Source: Capitulum mitella (Eukaryota > Arthropoda > Thecostraca > Pollicipedomorpha > Pollicipedidae). Taken from it: a stretch of 64,000 nucleotides of DNA. The notes under the pieces are model-generated. The model was not told the origin of the DNA. It did not search any database and saw only the letters and a list, made by a program, of their open reading frames with translations. Both the position numbers and the translations under genes were made by a program. How positions within the stretch are numbered: the stretch's first letter is position 1; each line of letters begins with the position of its first letter. Positions 11,023 through 24,304 of this stretch are shown one piece after another. The stretch is from NCBI GenBank assembly GCA_030062745.1, contig CP099846.1, forward strand, positions 9,297,432 to 9,361,431, in the 5' to 3' direction.

Positions 11023-13784
11023 GACCAGTCTGAATCCACCCCAGCCTTATTGTGGTGCAACCTGCGAGCTTTACGTGGGCCCTCGCCTTTAGATGTGCGA
11101 TGCAAAGTGCCATTCCTTGGCTAGCCGGGGATTTGTGGCAGTAGTTAAAGAAAAAATCACGGTTTAACTGTCTTGTTTGTCTCAGCATGGCACGTATAAG
11201 CGGGTGCCTGCAGGAGTTTTCGACTCCTTCACGTCACCCCTCCCCCCGTGGCGTCGGCCGCCGCCATCTCTGACACTATCTGAACCGCATCTGGCCCACA
11301 TAGTTGACGTCCGCGGCGGACGCCGGCGGCCTCTGACGCCATGGGCACGTCGTGTCCCGGCGCGGCGCGGCCCGCGCACATCAGATCGCGCGCGCAATTG
11401 TTTGGACGCGCGCCGCCGGCGTGGCGCGCTTTTTACGCGCCAGAAAAACGGCTCCAGTTACCGGAGCTGGTGTGACGCGCAATCGGCGACGCCGCCGGCG
11501 GGGGCGGGGGCGGGGGCAGTGGCGAAGGCGGTGTTGGAGGGGGCGGCAGGTCAACAGCTCTTGAAGTCGGAGCTGCGGATTTCGCGGGGCGATGTAGACT
11601 GTGGGCTGCTCCGGCAACCTGGATCTGCTGTCCCTGAAAAGTAGAGGGGTGTGAGAGAGGCGAACTCTGCCTGGAGAACACACGAATCATGACAAAGACC
11701 TCATGCAACTACGGCCCAGAACAGCTGAACAAAAGATACAGGACGGCAACTGAGGGTTTCGTGCATTCTGCTTGCAACGACCAATGCTGCGATCTGGTGA
11801 TGAACGGCAAGCCCGGTGAGGGGCTCATGACCACACCCATCGGAGCACAATGCAAGCCATTCGAGCCGTCCGAAGACCGCTGTCGGCCGGCTTGACCCAG
11901 TTCCGTTAAACCCAACACCGGCACGTGGGAACGGCGGCGGGGGCCGGCCGGGCGCGACCCAGGCCGCTCGGAGCCGGCGCTCGGCCTCCCCTGGCGCCGC
12001 CCCTGACGGCGAGCCGGCCGCCTCACGACCGCGCCACACCCACCCGGCCGCGCGCCGGAGGAGCCCGCAGCCGACTCCGTGCCGGGGTCCGGCGCCGCGT
12101 GCTGGTCACCCCGGGCGGTACGGAACCTCCGGCCGGGGCTGGCCGCCGGCCGCAGACGGAGAAAGGTCGGCCGCCGTGACCGGCCAAAGTCCGTTGCGTC
12201 ACTGTTCTGCGCGGCGACCGCCGGCCGCGGACCGAGCGCAGAGTCGCGTCCGAGTCACGGCGCGGCTCTGCGGGTCGCAGAGTCGTGCCGACTCGGCGCC
12301 GTCGGCTGTTCGACTGTTCTGCCGTCGGTGCGGGACAGCCGGCGATCGGCTGCAGCGCCCTGGTTCTCTGCCGCAAGGGAGGGATGACTTTGGAACCGCA
12401 GGTGGTTTGCTCCGTGCTTTCTCTCCACGTCATTGCATACAGCCTCCGTAAAAACTGTATGGATCCGCCGACGCCTCAATGGAGAAGGCAGGCATCATTG
12501 CAGAGGCTTTGTTCGGTAACTCATAGCATCAACCCGGTCTCGCTGTGGCTTAATGATTCAAGCCGGTTCACTGAATGCCTCAGCATGCGACACGATAAAT
12601 TGTCCTGTGTTGTATTTAACTCATTTCAAATAGCATTATGAGCGCATACGCTTATGTTTGCTATTAATAAAAAAACGGCCGCAAAGCTATGCGAAATTTT
12701 AGAAAATGTATATGCCTTCTGATGTTGACTTTACAAACATTTGTCGGTATCTTATCATGAAAAAACTAACGTTGGCTGGCAGCGGCAACACCATTTATTA
12801 TTCCATCACCCTCCCGTCAGACTGATAGTTCTGGGACCGGAAGCGATTCCACCATCTCCTACTGCATTTCCGGATGTTTTCGGCGACGGACTGCAGCCTG
12901 AGGCATCGATTAAGCTGCCTGCTTCCATGCCAGCCAGCAGTCCTATCCGAGACCTGACGTTCAGAAAATGTAACCCTCGCAGCAGAATCTTGGACTTGTG
13001 TGGTTGCGTATGGCTTTCATTATCCACTCGTGGGGCTGCAGCAGTCGTGAAATATTAATTGCTTGTGGGTGAGGACTTTACATTGACGCTGGAGGCAAGA
13101 GACTAACTGTACCGTCATGGCGAGTATTCGATAGCGCCGGCGATGGACACAGTTATGGGTGTTTGAAACGTTCTCCATTGGCCAGTGTGGCTGTTGCCAA
13201 TCCCTATCATCAGTGTGTTATTAGTGGTTAAGAGTCATTCTCGGCCTAATCTTCTGCCATGTATACAGTCTAGATGTACCTATATTTTCTCGGTTGATCC
13301 TCACGTTGACATAAAGCGCCGACGTAGTTTTCCCCTTTACGATTGAGTGGGTTGACTGAGGCGTTCGATATGGATACGAGGAATGAATTATTCAGCTGAG
13401 CCGGAGAGGAAATTTTGGGACTGCACGGCCCAAGATAATACGTGCTGAGCACTACGTTACGGTATGACGGCTACTCCGTTTGTGTCAGGCTGAATCCAGG
13501 CTACACGTGGAGGCCAGTTCTTACTGTCAACGGCAATCGATCTGACACGGGTCTGTAGCGCTACGCTGGTCGGGAGACGCTGCCCCTCGCCAAAAACTCC
13601 TCAGACTGGACCGAACAATGGTCGGTTTCCCGTGGCATCGGGTCAGGTGATCTTCCTTAGTCGCAGACACGCCCCACTTCTTGGTCTATGGGTGTGGTAA
13701 GAAGTAGGACACGTAGGAAACTGACCTGCCAACTTTGGTTTTGTTTTGAATGGCCCCCATGACGCTCTTCAGAAAGAAATTTCC
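11023..13784. other. Non-coding, with CpG-rich blocks
   Basis: No gene is supported. CpG-rich blocks at about 11220-11560 and 11920-12380 contain open frames without domains. The remainder is of mixed composition with no recognisable repeat. Confidence 0.4.
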
Positions 13785-15004
13785 TTAACCCTATTCCCGG
13801 CAGGGGGGGGGCGGAATCCGCCCCCCCTCGGGTTTTTTGCTTGCCAATTCCAGGCTTTTTAACGCAGCTTCACGAAACTTGGTGACTTTTCCTAGCTATT
13901 CCTTCTACGCGCCGAGACAAAATTTCGAAATTCTATTTTGCTCAGGGGCGGAGCCAGGCAACGTTTTTGGGAGGCACCTCAGGTCATTTTTGGCCATGTT
14001 GAGAGTAAAAGGAAAATGTCTGCCAAAAACAGAGTTTTTAAGATAGAACTTAAAACTTTATATGAATATATAGCTAAATAGTTGGGCAATGTGCATATGT
14101 AATTTTGTTTATCTGAGGTCACTTTACAAGGTCAGGTCAAGGTCAAAAGTCAAAATTTGTTTTTTTGCAATAATTTCGGCACCGTTTTTTCAAATGCCAA
14201 ACCCGGAATATATATGACGCAGAAAGATGCCCTCTACTTGTGTACCAAGTTTCAGCTTGATATCAGGTCGGGTCACGGAGCTATGACCTAAAATGTCAGT
14301 GCACGTATCCTATATCGCAAAAGCCAAAAAATGAATTTTTTGGAATAGAGTGAATTTAATCGATTAAAAACGTTTACAGATAATATTGAATGCACACGAC
14401 ATCATTCCAGGTGACCCCAAGGTCACTGGAGGTCATTTAAGGTCAAAAGTCACAAGTTGATCTGAGAAACGTGTGACCATGACAGTTCCCCCTTTCTCAT
14501 GTCCCTGGCACCGCCTATGCTAACATTATACAAACATTGTAATGCGATTTGTACTTCTTTAGCATAACATGACTAGCAGAAGCTAAAAAAGTGTTTTTAC
14601 CTTTTTTGTTCATTCCGTTATTAGAAAACTTACCCCCCTATTTTTGAAACCCTGTGAACGCCCATGAATTTTCTCAAAATTTCAGATTTGCATACCCATG
14701 GTAAAAGCCCTATCCATAATCTCTCGATTGATGCCAGTTTCATCGAAATCGGTCCATAAACAACGGAGTTATAAGAAGTCAAAAAGTACCCCCCATTTTG
14801 ACATTTTTGCCCCCCTGTATCCACAAATTTCAAAATTTTGAAAATTTCTTTTTATCAAAATGTAGTTCACGTCACGGCAAATCGATTGCCGTTTGTTGCG
14901 ATGAAATCGGATAAGTAGTTCTCGAGATCTCAGGGGGGGGGGCCGAATCCGCCCCCCCTGCCGGGAATCGGCCATACCGTCTAGCCCTCCGGGAATAGGG
15001 TTAA
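13785..15004 (+). mobile_element. TTAA-flanked piggyBac-like MITE, copy 2
   Basis: A complete 1,212-bp copy (13789-15000) between TTAA at 13785-13788 and 15001-15004. It is closely similar to copy 1 along its full length, in the same orientation, with the same inverted ends and G/C-run subterminal segments. The DR1 motif seen in copies 1, 3 and 4 is degraded here at 14440-14452, where the second half-site reads AAGTCA. Confidence 0.85.
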
Positions 15005-16651
15005 ACATCACCGAGGTACTCGCGCCAGCGGCGTTCAGCTTTTCGGTGTACGCGTTTGACATTTGACTCAAGGTTTCATATCGTGCGCACTGATGCACGG
15101 TACGGTGGAGAGCAGCGGCCTTCAGATGACGCGAATGGATCGTTCGTCAACCCCCGGCTGGTTGACTCGGTTTTTGCCGCTTGTTCCTCCTCCGTAGCAA
15201 CGTGCTGTGCCGCATGTCCACGCAAAGTGGTGTCCGCTGTAACGAAAGCCGACCACGATTTCTCAGAAGTGTAGTAGACAGCGCACCCATATTTCGTCAT
15301 GACCTTTGCGCGCCTGACTTATACGGAAAAAACGACACAAGTTCGATATTTCCTGTTGCACCCAGGGGTCTGTCAGCACCAAGACCAGCACAGTTTCGTT
15401 ACAAAGTTGCAAGACGAATGCGCTGATTACTTACGAAACACGGGGACGAGACTTGACCTGCACTGGAAACTCTCCCAGCGCCTCCGATCCGCATCAGGAA
15501 CGTCGCAGTCAGTGTCGGTAACCCCCAAACAACTCCTGGTTGTTCTAGCCGACCCATTCGGTCCGCCACGGGCGCCACCGCGACCGGCGCCGACCTTTCT
15601 GCGACCTTTAACCCCCGCCTGAGGTATTCGCCCGTTAACAGCTCGGTATCTGAAGAGGAAACCCTCCCTCCCCCTCCGACCAGTTCTACCAGTTCGCCTC
15701 TGCACGTCGATGGCCGTAACCACGTCCAGTAAAGCAATCAGGCGGCCCGGCCGGAGCTATTACCGCTTTACAGGTCATATTTTAGGCTTTATCCGACCCC
15801 TGCCCCAGCATGTACTGCCAATGATGGCTGCCGTTCTGGCACCATCACACCCCTAAAAGGATGGGGAGCCTGATGTCAGATGATGGTTGCGATAACCTTG
15901 CGCTATACGTTGACTGGCACTTGGATCATGTCCCAAATTTGTTTTGGAGATCTAGCTTATGTTAGGCGAACGTGACAAAAAGTAGCGAATGAATCACAAA
16001 GCGCAAATAAATAAAAAATACAGAATCACGGGCGACTCTGATCAGCGCGACTGAATACATTCCGCGAACCATGAAATCCACCACCATCAGCATGTTCAAC
16101 AAGATTCGGAAGAGAACCAGAGGCCCATGATGTGGGGCACCGTGTCTGTTCAAGAAAAAAGTAACGATGTTTCACAATCTGCGAGGCCTTAAATCCAGTC
16201 ATTCTGCTTTGGTTCAGACGCCACCTGAACTTCTGCGTGGCGTAGTCGTCGGCTCTCTGGTGACGGCTTTTCCGTGCCTCCTGATCCGGCGTCCATTGAG
16301 CAGGGAATGGACGAAAGATGCCAGCAGCTTTGGCCTTCGTGTTTGTTCGGTCTGGAGTAGGCTGCGCAGCGTACAAGACACGACCCAGCCGACCTGGCCC
16401 ATCAACGCTTCCTCGCTGCATAAACTGAGACCCCTTCACACCGTTCCGTCATCAACGCCGGGTTGACCGTAACCTTGTCCGCCCCCTCCCCCCGCTCGTT
16501 GTCCGGCGGTCCCCGTCCCGGACGTGCCCGTCATCCACCACTCCCAGAGGGCGCCTGCAGCCACAGCGCCGTATTTACATACGGGAAATAGCGCGGCTGA
16601 TGCAGCTGGTCGGGGAACAGCGGGCCGGCCGGCGGCGGGTCACCGACCTTG

Positions 16652-16682
<31 letters not shown>

Positions 16683-19600
16683 TCCGGCGCGTGCTACACG
16701 GCAGATCCAGTCCCGGGCGGTCGCGCTGCGCTGGAGAGCGCCGCCGCCAGTGTTTTTGCCGGGGGGGAGGGGGCACGCTTCAGTGGTCCGGCGCCGATCG
16801 GTTTTGTCTGAGCTGGCGGAGTAGAGCGGCTCTTCTGCCTGACGGCAGCGAGAAAAGGCGTCTGCCCCCGCGCTGCCGCAGTAGTCACTCCTGAATCCCT
16901 ACCGGGAAGAAGGGCCGCCCGGAGGCGACTCAGACTGGTCGGTGGAACATCGGTCCGCGGGCGCGTACGGCGTAGTCGGCTCCGAGGATCAGGCGGTCTT
17001 TTACTATGCGGTGTTACGGTGCTGTTCCGATTATTCCGTCGTCAAAGCGGCAGGCTGGCGAAGGACCTGCTCTGTAGCGTAATGCAGTTCTCTTGTACTG
17101 ACGTTATCATCGTTTTTGCCTGGAGTTAACTTCCCAGAGGACGTCGACCATTCGCGACTCGCCCTAGAAAACTATCGACTATGCTTCAGCAGGGTTTAGC
17201 ATTTTTCATGGAACGTCGTAATGTACCTAAACATTGCAGATCTTGACGAAACTGGTGAATTACTTTTGCATGCACGACATACTCTCCCGCCGGCTATCAA
17301 CAAAGCCATCTTCCGCTTTCCAAGAAGTGTTGTTTTGCATCCCAGAATCGGACGAGATGCCTTGGCTTTAAACCGGGATGACATCATTTTCCGTATGGTC
17401 CCTCGGCGAACCCCAGTCATACACGAAGTCTCTGAGAGACCTCGAGCGATCCCGGGAGTGGAACTATTGTCCCCTGAGTCCAGAGCCATGACCGATCTCC
17501 GCCACCCGAATCCTCGGAATACACGGCCACTTGGTCCACTAGAGAAGCACCTGCAGTCCGCCGCTGGCTCGTGACGTGAAGAGGCCATCTGTGATGTGGC
17601 TTTAGGCGGCGCCAGACTCTGGCCGGGACGACAGGCGGTTTGCATGCATGGGGTCCACCGGGCACCCGGAGGATCGCCGGCGATAAACACCGATCCCGTG
17701 CAGACCGTGTGAACCGAGCCGGACGCCCCGGAATACGCTTGCATGCGGCCGTGCGATACGGAGGGTGAGCCGTAACGGCATCCCCCGGCGCGGCCATGCT
17801 GCGCTCTTCCTGTTCTCCCAGTGCGGCGGCCCGCCGGGAGACTGCAGCTGGGCGCCGCCGGCCGCGGACGAGCACCAGCCGCCGCCCGGCGCGGGCCCCG
17901 GCGTCGAGCGTGACCGACCGCCCTGCGCCACGCCGAATAGACGGCTAACGGCGCGCGCCGGCAAAAACGGAGACAAACCGTGATCAGACGCGCCGCGTTG
18001 CGCGCTAATCGCGGCCGAGCGCGCCCGGCCGGCGAGCGACGCAGCCAGCTGGCTGTGGGAACCGAGGCAGAGCGGCGCGTAGAGAGCAGTCACAGCGGAG
18101 CCTCCAGACCGGAGTGGCCTCTGCACAAAGCTCTTCAGCTGTACGGCCGAGCTTTGGAGTTGGAGGGCTGGGCGACCTTTGTTTTTCGCGCCGCGTAGCC
18201 CCATACTCATTCCAAAATTGTAGCTCCGTGCCTGATGGTGTCACTGGCTATGTTTTAATGTCATGACGTCACCAGTTGAAATGCCAGTGGCAAGCTTACA
18301 ACAATGCCCAGGCTTTGCTGAAAACTCTCCGTTTGAGGTCAGTCGACACACTCATCCTTAAGAAAGAAATAAAAAAGCTTGTCATGAAAATGCAGCGAAA
18401 TTTAACTGGAAATTCCAATGAAAAAATATAATTTGCCTCCTTTTATAGCTCAGTTTTGTCAAGTAACAGGTACCATTTGTTCTTTGTTAATCGCTTATTT
18501 TTCCTTTGTTCTATAACAATCTATCTTCCTATTTTATCTCGCTTGTTCATTTCTTTATTTGTGCCTTGATGTATGTTTCTTTTCATTTGGTAACGCTGAG
18601 CTCTTAGAGTAAATAACTCAGGATCTCGACGGACGTCATTAGCTCGTCATCTGTCCTATCGAGACTTTGAATTGAGCAAGTTGAGTATTTAACGCCATTG
18701 GATCACATGGATATGGAGGGGCACTCTTGCTACCCTTCAAAGGGTAGGGGAAAAGGACATGGAACTAAATTAGATCATGGGCGTGGGATCATGGAGCCCG
18801 GAATACGTGCCCCCACTTCTTTTAACTTTAACATTAGCCCTATGAAAAACGTAACGAAACGTTTTTGCCCCTCTCCACCCACACTGTCAACAGATTAAGC
18901 ACTGTCTTGTGACGTCAAGCCTGTGGGATAACGCCTTGGGATTGCTCGTCTCTAACGCTGTGTTTCTTTTGACGTTTTCGCAGTACTATTTGATGCATGT
19001 TTCGCGGGCTCTCTCCAGAGCTGCACGCACACTCACATGCCTGCATTTCCTTTGAGTCGTGAGTTGAAGCAGTCAAAACCGATCGCTAAAAATTACATCC
19101 GGATGGGGGTCGGATAGTGACGCAGAAAAATGTGAACAATTGCGAAACGTTTTGAGAGGACGTTGTCATCGACTCCTGTTTGTTTCTGCTGTCCTTTTTT
19201 TCTACTCCCGCAATGCAAAAATGGCGATTCACTTTTCAGGCAGTAGCCCGAGCAGCGAGTGACTTCAGACCGGAATAAGCGTGTGACAGCGGTGTAATTG
19301 TGAGAATGAATGTTCCGTGGCGGCGGAAAACGACAGCGGCGGCGGTTTTCACTTTCCTGTAGCCTTTCCGCCGGCGGGGACCGTACCACTGTCCCGGCCC
19401 GAGGTGCTTCTCTCGTCTGCCCCAAACCCGACTGACGCCGCCTCTGGGTCTGTTCCAGCTGGACCGGATGCCCGCGCCCTCCGCCAGCCAAGGGAGCGCC
19501 AGACTGGGCCAGCCCGCCGGGGTCAGGGTCATAAGCCGGCGGCGGCGGCCCGGCGGTCCGGCGGTGGCCGCCCCCGACCAGAGAGAGCGTGGGAGCCGCA

Positions 19601-20340
19601 GACGCCGACCGCCGCCGCCGTCGGCTGCGACGGCCAGGCGCTTCGGCCGCGTCGGCTGCTGCTGTGAGGAGCGGGCTCGGCGCCAGGCGTCCCGACGCGA
19701 GGAAGATGGCGCGTCCCTGCACCGGCTGCTGATGGTCTTTCGTTCCGTGTGTTAACGTCGCCGGCTGCGGCCAGACGAGCCGCGTATCTCGGACTGGCCC
19801 GCGCGCTCGCTGCTGCTGTGAAGGCGACCCGACGCCATTGCGATTTTGTGACAGTGTCCTTAGGGACTGACACGATGATGTCGCTTGTATGAAACGCGAT
19901 TTGTGGTGTTGTTTGATAAGTTAGACGCGTGTGGCTGATTGCGTACGATCAGCGAGACGTGCCGTTTGCCGTATGGGTCAATATTCCAGTCGTGCAGCTT
20001 GTGCTTCCGCGATGTGACCGACAGGAACGTGTGCGTAATCATCCGCGGCTAAGCACACAATTTTGTTTGCGTTGGGTCTCGTTTACTCGCAGAGTAAGCA
20101 TTTCCTGGTATCCGTGTCCACTGGAAACTTTGTGCTAAACATATTTGGCTTGAAATATATGCTTAGAAAACGTGCCAAACTCTACTGGGTACGGGACAGT
20201 CGCGTGATCGTCCCTGCTGCGAAAAAACCGACGCTTGAAAATGGTTCACTTTACCACACATTTAAATACATCATTCTTAATGAAAGCATTACCATGACAG
20301 ATAGTATGAGATCACTTCTTGCTCTGACTTATTTGTCGTA
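15005..20340. other. Non-coding, with three CpG-rich blocks
   Basis: No gene is supported. CpG-rich blocks lie at about 16500-16960 (with a (CCG)n run near 16657-16684), 17640-18180 and 19320-19810. They are separated by AT-richer DNA. Open frames are short or duplicated on the opposite strand. Confidence 0.4.
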
Positions 20341-20356
20341 ATCGTTGAAGGACACA

Positions 20357-20425
20357 GTTCTTGATAAGAGTCGCATCTGTATTTGTTGATAAGAGTCGCA
20401 TCTGTATTTCTTGATAAGTCGCATT
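20357..20425 (+). repeat. Short tandem repeat, about three units
   Basis: The unit TTGATAAGAGTCGCATCTGTATTT occurs twice in tandem and then a shortened third time. Units are nearly identical, so the expansion is recent. Confidence 0.75.
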
Positions 20426-22290
20426 ATTATAAGGTTTTGGAAACCTTGCACGACATTAAAGCAAGCATTTACGTGTTCAAAACTGCGTTCAAGCCTGTCC
20501 CGAAGTCACTCGCAGTTTACGATGTCAGTAGACATTTGTATCCCAAAAAGTCGGTGCCAACAGCAATTTTTTTTAATGCGTGAAAATCATTGCTGTTCCT
20601 CAGGACTGTAACAAGTCGACTCAATATGCATGTCCACAACAGCACCTTCCAGCCAGTTTCAAATCACTTAAGTGATTCGTCGAAGCCATTTTCTTTCATC
20701 ACTGTTCTTTGTCTTCAGCACAATGAACGCCTTGCAGGACCTGCTGCAGTCTGCACACTAAACGTTCTTCCATTACCTGCTAAGTATCCTCAGTTTTGCT
20801 GAGGAAGGGGAACACAACCTCAAATACTGTGCGCAATTTCAAAAACAAGTCTATTGAAGATTGAGATAAATGTTCCGAGAGAAAATCACGCTCTCAAGTA
20901 TCCGTGTTCATGATTCGAGCATTTTTCCCAGCTCCAATACAAGCCTCGTTACACACAGCCAGTGAAATCTCCCACACCCTTTACTTAGTCTGCAAAAGAG
21001 GTGTGGAGGTCCTGGTGACGAGCAGACGACGCGACGACATTCTCACCGCAAAGACGAGTGACGACGCGAAAACACTTGCGGGCCATTGTGGTGGTCTTTA
21101 GAGTCTTACGAAGCAATAAGACAGCACGTGAGCGCTTTAGATTCGACTTAAATAAACGCCAGCATTCGGCCTGCTCCGCCGACCATCATGTCCTACGCCT
21201 CTCAGCATGCTTTAGATGACTTAGAGCCATCCGCTTAGAACACTTCCTCTTCCAAAGTCGTACATGAATTTTATCTGCAGGTATCTCAAGGGTGTTTGGA
21301 GCGGTAGCTTTGAGAGCTTTGAGAAACGAAAGGCTCCGGTTCAAAGTGCGTCTTAGGAAACGGAGTTCCTGTCTTAGTCCGGAGAAAGGTATTTTGATCG
21401 CAGACTTGCATCTCACGAAGCAAAACTACATCAACACAGCGGGACTGACTCAACCATGACTCTCAACTCTTACGGAAGAAAACGTCGATTGAAGGCTACG
21501 AAAGATCAGTCAGGTTATTAGGGTGTTTTATGAATCATTCCAAAACATGGACTGGTTTGACTCCAGACATATCCATGAGTGAAACGAGCACATAAAAACA
21601 ATGAGACCAACAAAGGACGGGTCGAGCAGGTAAACAAGCTTTGCACGCACGACAAGCTGCGGTCGAGACGTGAAATCAAATCACGCCGGGAACAAGGTGC
21701 GGTGTCGCCAGCGGCACGCGGTTTCGGGACAAGGTTGCTCGGTAGGAGAATACCCTACATGAGGACGAGAGACGAAAGGATGGTGGCCAAAGGGCGCTCA
21801 CAACCAAAAAGCGGATAGGACGCTCCGAAACATCACCGCGCCGAGTAAACATGGACTGAACCTCCACCGGAACCCACCATAGGGGCAACGGGGGCAACAG
21901 CCGATTGAAGCGCGGAGATCGAGCTCCCGTGCGCCCAGGACGGGTCTGTTTATAGTTCCGGGGATGTCCAGGGCCGTGTGCAGTGGTGGATGTAGACATA
22001 GGAGTGGTGATCCTGGTGGACGGGTGTAGATCTTCCAAAAATTTGGGAAGCTAAGAAATATGAAAAGTACGCTAAGCATAGCCTCCTTAAATTTGTGGTC
22101 AAGGTTACGTATCAACAACGCTCCCGTATTCAAATCTTGGATCCGCCCCTGGCATCTGGGAGGGGACCGTCCGGCTCGGGCTCCAGGGCCGAGACGTGGG
22201 GGCGGAGAAGGGAAGGGGACGCCAGATCTTGGCGGGAGACGACCGACTGACGTGAGGAAGCAGCTTTCCTGAGAAACTGGTTAGTTGCGA
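20426..22290. other. Unassigned non-coding stretch
   Basis: No recognisable gene, transposon or repeat. Short open frames have no domain signal. GC content rises slightly after 22140. Confidence 0.45.
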
Positions 22291-22299
22291 CTAAGAGAA

Positions 22300-22610
22300 G
22301 GGAATTTCAAGTGGACTCATCAGCAGGGAGTTGGATGAAAATATGATGTGATTGCGGAGAGTCATTGACGGCAACTTGAGGCAGCACGCAGAAACATACG
22401 GCGACCTGGGCGGCGGAGAATGAGCGTCTGAGGACAGTTCAATGGCGACACGCGGGCCGACGGAGGCAAAATGGCGACCAAATTCATCGGCCACCTCCGC
22501 AGCCAAACTCACAACAGTGTGCTCTCCACGTCTTACAGACCAAAGTGCAAACCCGCGGATGCCCCGCCAGAAACTCTCGTGTCGGCTAGCATTTGGGATC
22601 GCAGGAAATC
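22300..22610 (-). pseudogene. Non-LTR retrotransposon ORF2 fragment (linker before RT)
   Basis: On the minus strand the frame reads FWRGIRGF, then a VADEFGRHFASVGPRVA segment and later LKLPSMT. This resembles the stretch between endonuclease and reverse transcriptase of non-LTR elements (pattern FWk-i...iA-eFN-yF-svG-.la). The open frame extends upstream to 22911 without further recognisable homology. No RT catalytic motif follows, so it is a short remnant. The family is uncertain. Confidence 0.4.
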
Positions 22611-22847
22611 GCGCTTTGATGTGACTAGAGGGGACCCGCGAGATTTCGCTGCTGTCATATGCCCAGCCTATGTCAAATGCCCTGCCAGCATATGGGCAAA
22701 AAGTGCGCCAAGACTGAACATCTTCATCGTGGTCACGTATGAGACACAGTAGTTCAGGACTGCCCTTCACCCCAGAACAACGAGAGCGACGAGGAGTCAT
22801 AGTTTTAAGGGGACAGTGAACGTGTACAGCACTGTTCCACCTTTTCT

Positions 22848-23609
22848 TTAATGGCACTGGGACATTACATGTTCGACCAATCCGCCAGTAACAACTGGAG
22901 GCACAGAGCATCTCAGTTTGCTTTTCGCTTTTCGGCAGGGACGTACGGAGACAGGAGACGGATGGCGGTGTTGTTTTCGGAACTTTGCTCGAACGACGAC
23001 GGTGGTATGGTCAGCACGACTGGCCGTCCGGTATCGACGTCGATGGCGGGAGAAAGACGACACGCGCAATGGCCGCGCGATGACCGTCACCACCAACCAC
23101 CACAGATAGCCAGAACGGCACACAAGACGAGCTGTTGCTGGATGTTGCAACGCCCACCGTGATCTCGCGATGACCGCCAACACCAGTGACCACAGACAGC
23201 CAGAGAGACTCACAAGACGAGCTATTGTTGGATATTGAGAGACCGGCCGTGGTCTCGCGATGACCGCCAACATCAACCACCACAGACAGCCAAAGCGACT
23301 CACACGAGCAGCTGTTGCTGGATGTTGAAAGAATCTTTGTGTTGAGGGTGGCCCAGCAAAGCACGGAGACGTCGCCTCCTCTGGCGGCGACGGCACAACG
23401 GCCACGACTAGTCGGAGCCGGCCGATCACGGCACACCAGCCTGTACCCCGGAAACACCAGCATCCTGTCCGACACTGAGCCGCGGACAGCCATGCCTCCG
23501 TTAGACGCATCACGTCGAGCCCGAGGATGATGCAGTTCACCTCCGGCACAAATGACTGGACGTTAGTGACCAATGACCAATGACCAGCGCGCGTGACATG
23601 CGTGATCAC
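22848..23609 (-). pseudogene. Retroelement protease-end remnant containing a 90-bp tandem repeat
   Basis: The minus-strand frame stays open for 253 codons. Near its start it reads SFVPEVNCIILGLDVMR, which resembles the ILGxD segment near the end of retropepsins. The middle is a 90-bp tandem repeat (about 23076-23345), read as 30-residue units containing GCLW-LVLAVIAR; since 90 is a multiple of three the frame survives the expansion. I do not believe this is a functional protein; the long frame is probably an effect of the repeat. Confidence 0.3.
23076..23345. repeat. 90-bp tandem repeat, three units
   Basis: CGCGATGACCGxCAxCA starts units at 23076, 23166 and 23256, an exact 90-bp period, and each unit contains a CACAGA-TAGCCAGA-like and a GCTGTTGxTGGATxTTG segment. 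Units differ by scattered substitutions. Confidence 0.85.
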
Positions 23610-24034
23610 TTGCTCTGATTAAACGCTGAGTCTGTCCATTCGACGGACGTGCAGGAGTGCTCAGTGACGGCGCTAGGGTTCCGCAGTGGGTGAGATGCAA
23701 GCATATCATACACACAAGCAATCCTTTTTCAAGAGAGCGAAAATAATGGCTGGATCGTATGACATGTTTTTTAGCCGAATCTCGGTCTCTTTATTTTGGC
23801 CCGTGAAGCTTTTGTTTCCACTTGTTTCGTTTTTTACGCTGACCGTCAGGAATTAGTCATCAGAAGATTAGAATCAGATGGTAAGCTTGGTTCAACATTC
23901 CAGCGTTATTTTGCGGACATGCATAAACCAGCAAACACATCTGTCTCCGTTTCCTGGTCCCACAACGCCGTTTTAAGCTCACTTCCTGATACGAAATATC
24001 TGCACGACGCTACCCTTGATATGGATATAGCTCG

Positions 24035-24304
24035 TTATGCTATGTACAAATATTTCCTTACCTTGCGTATTTCCGACTCTGCGGCATAAAAATAAAATAT
24101 CGCAAATTTTGGTGTTGTAGAATACAAATCTAAATCCAGTCCTGAAACGCCGGTCTGTGCACTCTGAGTGGGGCTTTGCCATATCCCGTCATCATTGAGG
24201 TTTGTACATTTTTTTACGTCCGTTGCCCGAAACGTGAGGCTAATTCCAGTGTCAATGAGGAAGTCTTCCGCGTTTCCCTGGCACAGAGTCAGTATGTCCC
24301 CCAA
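24035..24304 (-). pseudogene. Retropepsin-like fragment with DTG motif
   Basis: The 89-codon minus-strand frame contains FLIDTGIS, with DTG at 24253-24245. DTG followed by a small residue is the active site of retroviral-type aspartic proteases of LTR retrotransposons. The ILGLD-like segment expected about 70-80 residues later lies near 23520 on the same strand, over 700 bases away, so if the two belong together the element is interrupted. Short motif match only. Confidence 0.35.

Noticed and set aside
15962..16153. Possible retroelement integrase fragment (LMVVDFMVRGMYSVALI on the minus strand)
   Set aside because: Some likeness to the integrase first-Asp region (lvvvDfxSR), but no second motif nearby and only a short match.
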